DNA of 64,000 nucleotides from positions 310,001 to 374,000 of the forward strand of contig NZ_JAAFZB010000096.1 in assembly GCF_010692725.1 (NCBI RefSeq), read 5' to 3'. Shown here in pieces: positions 26,489-35,389 of this stretch. How positions within the stretch are numbered: the first letter of the stretch is position 1; each line of letters opens with the position of its first letter. Below the pieces are notes generated by a model. The model was not told the origin of the DNA. It was given only the letters and a program-made list of their open reading frames with translations, and did no database searches. The DNA comes from Flavihumibacter soli (GTDB lineage: Bacteria; Bacteroidota; Bacteroidia; Sphingobacteriales; Sphingobacteriaceae). The translations under genes and the position numbers were made by a program.

Positions 26489-28735
26489 TCATTTCCTGCT
26501 AAATATAAAATCTCCGCCTACATGCCCGGCTAACTCGAGCGTACCATACCTGGGTTCTGTTTTAGTCTCCGTCATTACCGCTTCAATAATTTGGGTAATA
26601 AACATTTTTTGAGCTGTCAGGTATTGGTCCTTATTTTCTGAAAGTGCTTTTACCAAATATTTCATAAACACACTTTTGTCAGGCACTTCAGTGTCATTAC
26701 CGGATGTAATAGCTACACGGCTGATCTTTGCATCCATTTCCTGCAAGGCGATCGGAGCGCCGGCTTTCAGGCCTCGTGTTTTAAAAACCGAGCCGGAGAA
26801 ACAGGCGTCTGTAATCAGTAGGGTATGCCTGGATGGAAGTTTGGCAATCAGATCAAGCACGTCTTTATTAGGGAGCCAGGTGTTTACATCATTTCGTTTA
26901 GCATCGGTCATTAACCAATAACCTTTCTTCTCTTTTTCTACCCAGATACCATGACCGGCATAGAAGATCAGCAGGTTATCTTCCGGTTGGATGGTATTGG
27001 TTAATTCTAATAACTGTCGTTTGATATCATTACTCGAAGGATTGAAAAGAGAAATGATTTTTGACTCTTCAAAATTGTATTTCTCTTTCAGTATCAGTTT
27101 TAGTTTAATCGCATCGCCAATCGGGTTTTCAAGCGATGGAATCTGGCTGTCGTTGTAGTTCTGTGCTGCGATCAATAAACAATAATTTCTCCCTTCTTTT
27201 TCAGTGACCGCGATTATTTCTGCCTGAACTGCATTTACTGCCGGCTGCAATTTTTCAATCTCAAAAACCTGCTCTGACTTATTACCTGCCATATCGAGGG
27301 CAGCAATATTGATTTTATTCAAGCCATTACTCAATGCTACATCAGACCAGAAATCGCCACCAATTTGTGAATATATCTTTTGTCCGTTTATAAAAACCTC
27401 TTTAATCCCGGAAGGATCATTCGCGATGCCTTTTACCATCACACTTGAACTTGCAGAGGTTATTTTTAAACCTCGTTTTGGGCTTGGTTCAAGTAAAGAA
27501 ATGACCGGTGGAGTTTTATCTGTTACAACCTCCGAGGCATAAACTACTTTCAATTTGGCAAGTCCATCTATTGCCGGTTGATATTCCGGATTAATAAGCA
27601 ACGAAATATTATAATTATCCTTCGCTTTATCATATTGTTGCAAACCGGCATGGGCATCTCCTATGGATTTATAAACCTTCCATCTATCAATCAGAAAGAA
27701 CTCTGCCAAAAATCCAGTCATTCTATAATTTAAAGCACTATCCAGATTTAGGAGGGCATTATTGAAATCTTTTTTATGAACATCAATTAATGCAAGCGAA
27801 TAAAAAGTCCCGTTTGATTTGATGAACAAATTTGATTTTTTGTAATCTTTATAATTAGTCAATGCGGCTTCAGTATCACCTGATAATGCATTGATTGTGA
27901 ACTTTAAAACAATTCCAGCATCGCCACCGGTTTTTTCAAGCATATCTAAGGCTCTCTGATATTCGCCCATTTCAGTGTAAATACCTGCAAGGTTTAGATC
28001 TTTTAGTTGCTGAGTATAAAATTTAGTTATCGGTTTTTGCTCAACCAGCTTAATTGCTTTATCATACTCCTTCAACATAGTTGTTAAAGTGACTTTGTAT
28101 CCTTCCTGCAAAGTATATTCATAATCCATCTTGGTTTCTGATGTTGTATTAATTATATTAACATCCATCAGCTTTTGCAGCATGCTTTTGGACCATTTAG
28201 CCCCGCCAAACTCTTTGTTAAGATTAAATGCCTGGCTTCCAAAACCTAAAAGTGCCCTTTCTTTTTCATACTGTTTAATTCCTTGAACCAATTGCCCATT
28301 CTCGTATGTAGCGGGAAAATTTTCCAGCATTATAATGTTAGCATTCGGGATGGACTTCACTGTTTCATACAGCTTATCCATTATTGCTGTTGCCCTATTT
28401 AAATCAGGCATTTTGAATACTTCTCTTACGTAATTAAAGACTGTTCGTGTAGGATATAATTTAATAGAGTTATAGATTAAAGAATCAGCTTTATTCACCT
28501 CGCCATACTTAAGAACTTCAATTGCTTTTTGAGCCATAGCTACAGCCTCTGTATATTCACGAGGAGGTATTACTGTTTTGCCATATATTTTTTCCATGGC
28601 ATCATTCACGATTTTGTCCGACACTTGCTTTTGTTCCTGATCGGTTAAACCTTTTTTCGCTGCTTTTCTTTGAGCATTTGCACTTATTGCATAGAATGAT
28701 ATCCATACAATGAAAGCAACCTTGATAAATTTCAT
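26489..28735 (-). CDS. Exported TPR - Ig-like - caspase protein 4, 748 aa (subtype b)
   Basis: Signal peptide 1-21 (ending ISANAQ). The N-terminal region belongs to a second subtype shared only with protein 5: a basic linker after the signal, then GEVNKADSLIYNSIKLYPTR and MPDLNRATAIMDKLYETVKS. TPR pairs near 250-400 include YDKAKDNYNISLLINPEYQP. The Ig-like domain is at about 410-500 (NDPSGIKEVFINGQKIYSQ) and the caspase domain at 516-748, with His595 and Cys645 both intact. One substitution is the VPDKSVF site, where the others read VPDESVF or VPDQSVF. Upstream lies a gap with a decayed caspase C-terminus. Confidence 0.93.
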   Translation of the reverse strand: MKFIKVAFIVWISFYAISANAQRKAAKKGLTDQEQKQVSDKIVNDAMEKIYGKTVIPPREYTEAVAMAQKAIEVLKYGEVNKADSLIYNSIKLYPTRTVFNYVREVFKMPDLNRATAIMDKLYETVKSIPNANIIMLENFPATYENGQLVQGIKQYEKERALLGFGSQAFNLNKEFGGAKWSKSMLQKLMDVNIINTTSETKMDYEYTLQEGYKVTLTTMLKEYDKAIKLVEQKPITKFYTQQLKDLNLAGIYTEMGEYQRALDMLEKTGGDAGIVLKFTINALSGDTEAALTNYKDYKKSNLFIKSNGTFYSLALIDVHKKDFNNALLNLDSALNYRMTGFLAEFFLIDRWKVYKSIGDAHAGLQQYDKAKDNYNISLLINPEYQPAIDGLAKLKVVYASEVVTDKTPPVISLLEPSPKRGLKITSASSSVMVKGIANDPSGIKEVFINGQKIYSQIGGDFWSDVALSNGLNKINIAALDMAGNKSEQVFEIEKLQPAVNAVQAEIIAVTEKEGRNYCLLIAAQNYNDSQIPSLENPIGDAIKLKLILKEKYNFEESKIISLFNPSSNDIKRQLLELTNTIQPEDNLLIFYAGHGIWVEKEKKGYWLMTDAKRNDVNTWLPNKDVLDLIAKLPSRHTLLITDACFSGSVFKTRGLKAGAPIALQEMDAKISRVAITSGNDTEVPDKSVFMKYLVKALSENKDQYLTAQKMFITQIIEAVMTETKTEPRYGTLELAGHVGGDFIFSRK

Positions 28736-28753
28736 AACTAGTATTTATTTCTT

Positions 28754-28820
28754 TATAACCGCCTTCATCACCTATATTATTGCGGCATATTGATGGGCAG
28801 ATATTTCAATTATGTGGGAT
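28754..28820 (-). pseudogene. Remnant of a DEGG-type caspase gene C-terminus (scar B)
   Basis: The 86-bp gap between proteins 5 and 4 is alignable base by base with the 3' end of the 1018-residue gene (shared words include GCGGCATATTGA and CGCCTTCATCACCT against CACCTTCATCTCCT). Read on the minus strand it gives HQYAAI, then after a deletion of about 4 bases NIGDEGG, against PQYAAIKNVGDEGGEFVF. The frameshift makes it dead. The parent was of the DEGG subtype, although the intact neighbours on both sides are of the GHVGG subtype. Confidence 0.75.
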
Positions 28821-28821
28821 T

Positions 28822-31062
28822 TTATTTCTTTGTAAAAATAAAATCTCCACCCACGTGCCCGGCTAATTCTAATGTTCCATATCGCGGTTCAGTCTTAGTC
28901 TCCGTCATCACCGCTTCCATAATTTGTGTAATAAACATTTTTTGAGCGGTCAAATATTTTTCCTTGTTTTCAGAAAGAGCTTTTACAAGGTATTTCATGA
29001 ATACACTCTCATCAGGCACTTCTGTATCATTGCCGGAAGTGATAGCAACCCGACTAACTTTTTGATTAATCGATGCGATAGCGGCCGGAGCATCTTTACC
29101 AATTGATCTGGTTTTAAAAACACCTCCAGAAAAACAAGCATCAGTTATCAGTAAGGTATGTCGTGACGGAAGTTTAGCGATCAGATTCAGAACATCCTTA
29201 TTCTGAAGCCAGGTATTGGGATCATTCCTTTTTGCATCGGTTAATAGCCAGTAACCTTTCTTTTCCTTCTCAACCCATATACCATGACCTGCATAGAAAA
29301 TAAGCAGATTATCTTCCGGTTGAATAATATTGGCCAATTCAAGCAATTGCCTTTTTACATCATTGGCACCGGGATTAAATAAGGTGAAGATATTCCCATC
29401 ATCAAAATTGTAATGATTCTTCAATAGGAGTTTTAGTCTTACAGCATCCTGTATGGGGTTTTCCAGGGATGGGATACTGGAATCAGCATAATTCTGAGCG
29501 CCGATCAATAAACAATAGTTATTACCCTCCCTTTCAGTGACTGCGATGATCTCGGCAGGAACAATTATTTTTTCGATTTCAAAAGCCTGTTCTGAAGTGT
29601 TACCTGCCTGGTCAGTGGCTTTAATCAGTAACTTATTCAGACCGTTTGACAAGTTGACGCTGCCCCAAAAGTTTCCACCAGGCTGCGAGTAAATGACCTG
29701 GTCGTTTATACTGATGGTCTTAAGGCCTGAGGGGTCGCTGGCAACACCTCTCACCATCAGATCGTTCCCGGAAACCGTAACTTTCAAACCGCGCTTGACT
29801 GAAGGCTCTGAAACGGTTATAACCGGTCCGGATTTGTCCGTTGATGTGGTTGAAGCTATTCTGGATTCCAGGTTCACTAATGCGGTTACTGCGCCTTCAT
29901 AATCCGGATTAGAGAGAAGCGCGATGTTATAATTATCCTTTGCCCGGTCATATTGCATAAGCCCGGTGTATGCGTCGCCTATTGATTTATACACCTTCCA
30001 TTTATCAATAAACAAAACTTCCATTCCGTTCATGGAATTTGCCATCTTATGATTTAGCGCACTATCCAGATTATTCAGTCCATTTTGGAAATCACCCTTT
30101 TTAATATCGACGATGGCCAGATAATAAAACAGGTCATTACTGATGAAGGCATAGTTTTCCTTCCTGTAAAGCTGGTAATTAGTCAGTGCCTGTTCCGCCT
30201 TACCTAAAACAGCATAGGACATGAATTTTAGTTTGTACCCCGTCATTTTGTAATTCCCGGCAAGCGTGTTGGCTATTTCCAGCGCCCTTTGATGATCGCC
30301 TTTTTCCTGGTATACGTAAGCCAAAAGCGCATCTTTTGCTTCCTGTGGATGATATAGGGAAATTGGCTTTTGCAGGGTTAAGGCAATTGCCTTTTCAAAA
30401 TCTTTCTGGATTAAAGCAAGATCGATCTTGAACTGTTCAAGCTGATTATATTCAAAATCATAACCCACTTTGACTGCCGTATTCACCAGGTTTAAACCAA
30501 GTAACGTTTGAATGCTTCGTTCCACCCGCTTAACATCGCCAAACTCCTTATTCACCTTATAGGCCTCATATCCTATGTTGAATAAGGCTCGCTCCTTTTC
30601 ATATAATTTGACTTTAGCAACCATTTTGCCGTTTTCAAATGCCGATGCAATGGGTTCCAGCACGAGCATCTTTTCATCCGGAAAAACCTTTGTTTGTTGA
30701 TATAACTCATCCATCAATGCATTGGCCTTATTGAGGTCAGGCATTTCACAAACAGCTTTAACATACTGAAAAACCTCTTTGGTTGGATATAAGCGGATAG
30801 ATTGCCTGACCATCGAATCGGCACGATTTACTTCTCCCTTAGTCAACTGCGCGAGTGCCTCGTTAACCAACTGTTCGGCCCTTTCATATTCCGGTGACAC
30901 CTTGACTGCCGGGGCTGTAGGGGGTATGCCTAACTTCTCCATCGCTTTCTGCGCTCTTTTTTCAGCCTTGGTCTGGGCAAATACTGAGAGTGAAAAAAAC
31001 AGGCAGAGCAGCACGCTTCCACAAAATATCCGGTAGTTGTTTTTCTTTTGCATTGCAACCAT
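28822..31062 (-). CDS. Exported TPR - Ig-like - caspase protein 5, 746 aa (subtype b)
   Basis: Sister of protein 4 in its N-terminal half (GEVNRADSMVRQSIRLYPTK; MPDLNKANALMDELYQQTKV). An ATG three codons inside (MQKKNNYR) is an alternative start. The signal peptide ends SLSVFAQ. TPR units sit at about 220-400, the Ig-like domain at about 408-495 (SDPSGLKTISINDQVIYSQ) and the caspase domain at 514-746, with His593 in FYAGHGIWVEKEKKGYWLL and Cys643 in ITDACFSGGVFKTR. The loop after the Cys (SIGKDAPAAIASINQKVSRV) differs from the RGLGA/ALREM type of its neighbours. It follows protein 6 by 9 bp and lies in the same message. Confidence 0.93.
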   Translation of the reverse strand: MVAMQKKNNYRIFCGSVLLCLFFSLSVFAQTKAEKRAQKAMEKLGIPPTAPAVKVSPEYERAEQLVNEALAQLTKGEVNRADSMVRQSIRLYPTKEVFQYVKAVCEMPDLNKANALMDELYQQTKVFPDEKMLVLEPIASAFENGKMVAKVKLYEKERALFNIGYEAYKVNKEFGDVKRVERSIQTLLGLNLVNTAVKVGYDFEYNQLEQFKIDLALIQKDFEKAIALTLQKPISLYHPQEAKDALLAYVYQEKGDHQRALEIANTLAGNYKMTGYKLKFMSYAVLGKAEQALTNYQLYRKENYAFISNDLFYYLAIVDIKKGDFQNGLNNLDSALNHKMANSMNGMEVLFIDKWKVYKSIGDAYTGLMQYDRAKDNYNIALLSNPDYEGAVTALVNLESRIASTTSTDKSGPVITVSEPSVKRGLKVTVSGNDLMVRGVASDPSGLKTISINDQVIYSQPGGNFWGSVNLSNGLNKLLIKATDQAGNTSEQAFEIEKIIVPAEIIAVTEREGNNYCLLIGAQNYADSSIPSLENPIQDAVRLKLLLKNHYNFDDGNIFTLFNPGANDVKRQLLELANIIQPEDNLLIFYAGHGIWVEKEKKGYWLLTDAKRNDPNTWLQNKDVLNLIAKLPSRHTLLITDACFSGGVFKTRSIGKDAPAAIASINQKVSRVAITSGNDTEVPDESVFMKYLVKALSENKEKYLTAQKMFITQIMEAVMTETKTEPRYGTLELAGHVGGDFIFTKK

Positions 31063-31071
31063 TACATTCTA

Positions 31072-33168
31072 TTATTTCTTCGTGAAGATAAAATCGCCGC
31101 CAACGTGCCCCGCCAGTTCCAACGTTCCATACCGTGGTTCAGTCTTGCTTTCCGCCATCACCGCCTCAATGATCTGAGTAATGAACATTTTCTGGGCAGT
31201 GAGGTATTTGTCCTTGTTTTCATTGAGCGCTTTTACCAGGTATTTCATAAAAACACTTTGATCCGGAACTTCGGTATCGTTTCCGGAAGTAATAGCCACA
31301 CGGCTGATCTTTTCGCTCATCTCACGGATTGCGGGTGATGCATCGGCGCCTATACTACGGGTTTTAAATACGGATCCGGAAAAACACGCATCCGTGATCA
31401 GTAAGGTATGCCTCGACGGCACGTTCGCTATCATTTCAAGTACTTCCTTATTTGGAAGCCAGGTATTCACGTCGTTTCGCTTAGCATCTGTTAATAACCA
31501 GTATCCTTTCTTTTCCTTATCCACCCAGATACCATGACCAGCATAAAAGATGATCAGGTTATCTTCAGGTTCAAGGATCTCGGTCAATTGAAGGAATTTC
31601 TTGCGAAAATCGGCACGTTCAGGATTGAATAAAGTCAGGACATTCTCTTCACTGAAGTTATAGCTGTTCTTTAAGATCATCTTCAATTTCACCGCATCCG
31701 GAATTGGGTTTTCAAGGGAAGGAATTGCCGAATCATCATAATTCTGGCTGGCAATTAAAACAGCATAGTTCTTTCCTTCTTTTTGCTGGACTGGCACAAT
31801 GTCGGCCTGAACCGTATCATTTTTTTCGATTTCAAAGGTATGTTCTGCAGTATTACCGGCCATATCGGTAGCTAAAACAGTCACTTTATTAGAGCCATTT
31901 ACCAGGCTTATACTTCCCCAGAAATCACCCTCACCCTTTGAATAAATCACCTGACCGTTTAAGGAGACTGATTTTAAACCGGCGGCATCCGTCGCTTTAC
32001 CGCGGATCATTATGTCGTTTGCGCTGGCTATCACCTTTAAGCCACGGCTAACCGAGGGCTCGGTAATAGCTATTACAGGAGGTGTTTTATCTGTTTTCCG
32101 TTCATTGATCATCCTACCCTCGAGCCTCGCAATTCCGTTCAACGCCGGTTCATATGAAGGGTTGTATACTAGTGCTGATTCAAAATCCTTCCGGGCCTGT
32201 ACCAGGTCACCCAATGCCATGTAAGCTTCCGCACGTTTCGTATAATGTTTGTATTTTCCAGCAGGCTCGGTTCGTGCATAAAGTACCTTATACCCTTTTA
32301 ATGCATTGCTGAAATACTCGATTGCTTCGGGATACTTTTTCTGGTTTAAGGCGATAACTCCATACAGGTATTGGTAATAACCGTCCCCGATCATGATGCT
32401 TGATTTGGATCTATCAATTGCTTCCAGGGCTTTTTCATTTTCGCCCATACTCGCATAAACAACCGGCAACAGACTTTTAGCGACAGTCTTCGATAGTAGG
32501 AAACCGCCCCCGCTTTCCATCACATCCTCAACTTTTTTAAGTGCCTTATCAAAATCTTTACGCACTAATTGGAGGTATACGTAACTGAAGAATTCTCCGT
32601 ATTCCCCTTTTTCCACCTGGGCCGCTTTCTCGTTCAGTTTCACTAATGCTGCTTCATCATCCAGTGCAAAAGCAGCTTCGCAAGCCGATGTATAGATCAT
32701 CTGATAGTATCCCTTTTCTGTCTCTCCTATCTTGGTACCCATTGATTCAACAAAATCAAGGGTGGTTGCTAAGGCAACTTCCGGACTGCCCTTTTTAAAG
32801 TTTTTATCAATTTTTTCGAAATAATACTGGTTTACCGGCGAAACATAAGTCTTTGGCTGCCCCTTGGAGTTTTCGATTGTTTTGTTGATGATCATATCGT
32901 ATACCGCGTTGGCACCTTTTACATCATTAATCTCAAACTTATTTTTTGCCAGCGGATGCAAATGATAGATATATCCGCTATTAGCATAGGCTTTCCGGTA
33001 AAGCTGTTCGGCTTCCAAGTAGTTCCCGGCCTTCCATTGTTTGTCAGCTTCCCTTTCCGTTTTAAAATCAGTGTCAGGCCTTTTTGCGGCTGCCATAGAC
33101 AACATAGATTGTGCAAATGATCCAAAACAAAATATTGTCAACAAGAGTGTGAGTAAAGATTTTCTCAT
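31072..33168 (-). CDS. Exported TPR - Ig-like - caspase protein 6, 698 aa
   Basis: Signal peptide 1-19 (ending FGSFAQ). Subtype-a TPR region: ADKQWKAGNYLEAEQLYRKA and DVKGANAVYDMIINKT, with further helix pairs to about 350. The Ig-like domain is at about 355-445 (TDAAGLKSVSLNGQVIYSKG) and the caspase domain at 466-698, with His545 and Cys595 intact (AGHGIWVDKEKKGYWLL; TDACFSGSVFKTRS). It is separated by 8-9 bp from both neighbours. It is closest to protein 3 in overall plan, as judged by eye, including the glycine-rich SGGGFLLSK against GAGFIFSK segment in the TPR part. Confidence 0.93.
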   Translation of the reverse strand: MRKSLLTLLLTIFCFGSFAQSMLSMAAAKRPDTDFKTEREADKQWKAGNYLEAEQLYRKAYANSGYIYHLHPLAKNKFEINDVKGANAVYDMIINKTIENSKGQPKTYVSPVNQYYFEKIDKNFKKGSPEVALATTLDFVESMGTKIGETEKGYYQMIYTSACEAAFALDDEAALVKLNEKAAQVEKGEYGEFFSYVYLQLVRKDFDKALKKVEDVMESGGGFLLSKTVAKSLLPVVYASMGENEKALEAIDRSKSSIMIGDGYYQYLYGVIALNQKKYPEAIEYFSNALKGYKVLYARTEPAGKYKHYTKRAEAYMALGDLVQARKDFESALVYNPSYEPALNGIARLEGRMINERKTDKTPPVIAITEPSVSRGLKVIASANDIMIRGKATDAAGLKSVSLNGQVIYSKGEGDFWGSISLVNGSNKVTVLATDMAGNTAEHTFEIEKNDTVQADIVPVQQKEGKNYAVLIASQNYDDSAIPSLENPIPDAVKLKMILKNSYNFSEENVLTLFNPERADFRKKFLQLTEILEPEDNLIIFYAGHGIWVDKEKKGYWLLTDAKRNDVNTWLPNKEVLEMIANVPSRHTLLITDACFSGSVFKTRSIGADASPAIREMSEKISRVAITSGNDTEVPDQSVFMKYLVKALNENKDKYLTAQKMFITQIIEAVMAESKTEPRYGTLELAGHVGGDFIFTKK

Positions 33169-33176
33169 ATGATATT

Positions 33177-35384
33177 TTATTTTTTTGTGAATATATAGTC
33201 ACCGCCTACATGCCCTGCCAGCTCCAGGGTACCATACCGCGGTTCTGTTTTACTTTCATTCATTACAGCTTCAATAATCTGTGTAATGAACATCTTTTGG
33301 GCGGTCAGATATTTTTCTTTGTTTTCGCTGAGTGCTTTCACCAGGTATTTCATAAAGACACTTTCATCCGGCACTTCCGAGTCATTGCCGGAAGTGATCG
33401 CCACCCGACTGATCTTTTCGCTCATTTCCCGTAAGCCAGCAGGTGCATCAGCGCCAAGGCTTCGTGTCTTAAAGACCGAGCCGGAGAAGCATGCATCGGT
33501 GATTAGTAGGGTATGGCGGGAAGGGACTTTAGCGATCATCTCCAGCACCAGCTTATTGGACAGCCAGGTGTTGACGTCACTGCGTTTGGCATCAGTCAGC
33601 AGCCAGTAGCCTTTCTTCTCTTTCTCTATCCAAATGCCGTGACCGGCGTAGAAGATGATAAGGTTGTCTTCCGGCTGAATAACCTCATTAAGTTCCGCCA
33701 GTTGCCTTTTTAAATCGCTCGCAATCGGATTGAATAACGTAAAAATGTTATCTTCAGCAAAGCTGTAACTATTCTTAAGAACCTGCTTAAGTTTTATTGC
33801 ATCGCTCACAGGGTTCTCTAAGGAAGGTATCGCGGAATCATCATAATTTTGAGCTGCAATTACCAATGCATAGTTTTTCGACTCCGTGGCAACAACCGGA
33901 ATAATTTCAGTTGTAGATACAGCCCCTTTCTCAATTTCAATAATTTGCTCTGCGATGTTTCCTGCAAGATCGGTTGCTACCAGGTTAATTTGATTTAAGC
34001 CTTCATTAAGAACCAGGTTACCCCAGAAATTCCCATTGGACTGAGTGTAAAGTTCCTGCCCGTTTGCGATTACAGATTTGATCCCAGACAGATCTTCTGC
34101 AATGCCTTTAATCATTATATCCTTTACGGCTGAAACTTTGAGGCCGCGCTGAATGGCGGGTTCAGTGATCTTTATCAAGGGAGGAGTTTTGTCTATATGC
34201 CTTTCCTGTAATACTCTGCCTTCCAAGTTTGCCAGTCCGGTTAAAGCCGGCTCATATTCAGCATAATATAACAAGGCAAGTTCGTATTGGGATCTGGCCT
34301 TATCGAATTGCTTCAAACCCAGATAAGCATCTCCTCTCAAGGTATAATAAAAAAACTTTCCTACTTCATCGGAGAACGGAGTGGTTTGAGTTCCGTCCAT
34401 ATTTGCCCACTTTGTAATTTTAGTCTCTTCCTTAACGGTTTCCAGGACCTCCTGGAATTGGTTATGCTTCAAGGCATTTATACCCCGTATCCTGGCGACT
34501 GCCTTAGGCCCAATCTGGACGTTCTTTAATAACTGCTTTATTATTTCTTCGGACTTAAGCCTTTCACCTTGTAAGGCATAGATCCAGGCTTGAAGCATCC
34601 TCCCGTTATGTTTATTTACCCAACCAATTTGCTCAACTTCTTTTGCTTTTGTTAACGCGTTAGAATAGTCATTATTCAAAATGGCCATATAGGCTTCACC
34701 CATTAGTTTACCGGGTTGATCGTCAACCCTGACCATCGTTTCATACAGTTTACTCAACAGGGGCTTATCCTTGGCTAAAAAAGCGTGGTACTGTCCAAGC
34801 GAGAAGAGAGTTGAAAGGGTCACTTGAAATCCGTCGTAGCCCGATTCCTTTCTAAAAAATTCTTTATCCGAAGGGTTATGTGAAATGATATTGTCAATGT
34901 CCTCAGCTATTAAATGGTAATCCCCATACTGAAGGTTGGCTTGTAGTCGACAAATCCAGATATTATAGATCAATACAGAACAGTCAACATAGGTTCCGTA
35001 GTCGTTTTTCCTTGGAGCATAATAACTTTTGTAATACAATCTGCCATCCTTGATATTTTTCAAACGAGTTATTGCATCACTCCATGCTTTATTCGCCCCT
35101 CTAATATCTTGTCTGCCGCGCAGACGCAGATATGGCAACCGATCAAATGAGCCAGCAATTCCGGGATAATCGATTATCGTACCGTACAATCCTGGGTATA
35201 GGGAATTTGCCTCAATGAGCAGCTTTTCACTCGCTTCACTGAACAGGCTCCATTGAATAGATTTCTCTCGAAGTTTAACCGCCTTTTTGTAAGCTTGTTC
35301 GGTACTATCATTCACTGCCTGACCAATTGAAAACATCGGGGCTGTAACCAGCAGGATATTTAATAAAATGGATAAACCTTTCAT
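33177..35384 (-). CDS. Exported TPR - Ig-like - caspase protein 7, 735 aa
   Basis: Signal peptide 1-22 (ending FSIGQ). The N-terminal half is a variant of subtype a shared with protein 8: 'LF-x-E-A-N-x-x-Y-P-G' helices, DRLPYLRLRGRQDIRGANKA and KDKPLLSKLYETMVRVDDQP. The Ig-like domain is at about 395-485 (EDLSGIKSVIANGQELYTQ) and the caspase domain at 503-735. His582 lies in FYAGHGIWIEKEKKGYWLL and Cys632 in TDACFSGSVFKTRSL. The gap to protein 8 upstream is 5 bp. The caspase half of proteins 6, 7 and 8 is nearly the same at the DNA level, so recombination or gene conversion between them is likely. Confidence 0.93.
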   Translation of the reverse strand: MKGLSILLNILLVTAPMFSIGQAVNDSTEQAYKKAVKLREKSIQWSLFSEASEKLLIEANSLYPGLYGTIIDYPGIAGSFDRLPYLRLRGRQDIRGANKAWSDAITRLKNIKDGRLYYKSYYAPRKNDYGTYVDCSVLIYNIWICRLQANLQYGDYHLIAEDIDNIISHNPSDKEFFRKESGYDGFQVTLSTLFSLGQYHAFLAKDKPLLSKLYETMVRVDDQPGKLMGEAYMAILNNDYSNALTKAKEVEQIGWVNKHNGRMLQAWIYALQGERLKSEEIIKQLLKNVQIGPKAVARIRGINALKHNQFQEVLETVKEETKITKWANMDGTQTTPFSDEVGKFFYYTLRGDAYLGLKQFDKARSQYELALLYYAEYEPALTGLANLEGRVLQERHIDKTPPLIKITEPAIQRGLKVSAVKDIMIKGIAEDLSGIKSVIANGQELYTQSNGNFWGNLVLNEGLNQINLVATDLAGNIAEQIIEIEKGAVSTTEIIPVVATESKNYALVIAAQNYDDSAIPSLENPVSDAIKLKQVLKNSYSFAEDNIFTLFNPIASDLKRQLAELNEVIQPEDNLIIFYAGHGIWIEKEKKGYWLLTDAKRSDVNTWLSNKLVLEMIAKVPSRHTLLITDACFSGSVFKTRSLGADAPAGLREMSEKISRVAITSGNDSEVPDESVFMKYLVKALSENKEKYLTAQKMFITQIIEAVMNESKTEPRYGTLELAGHVGGDYIFTKK

Positions 35385-35389
35385 TCTGC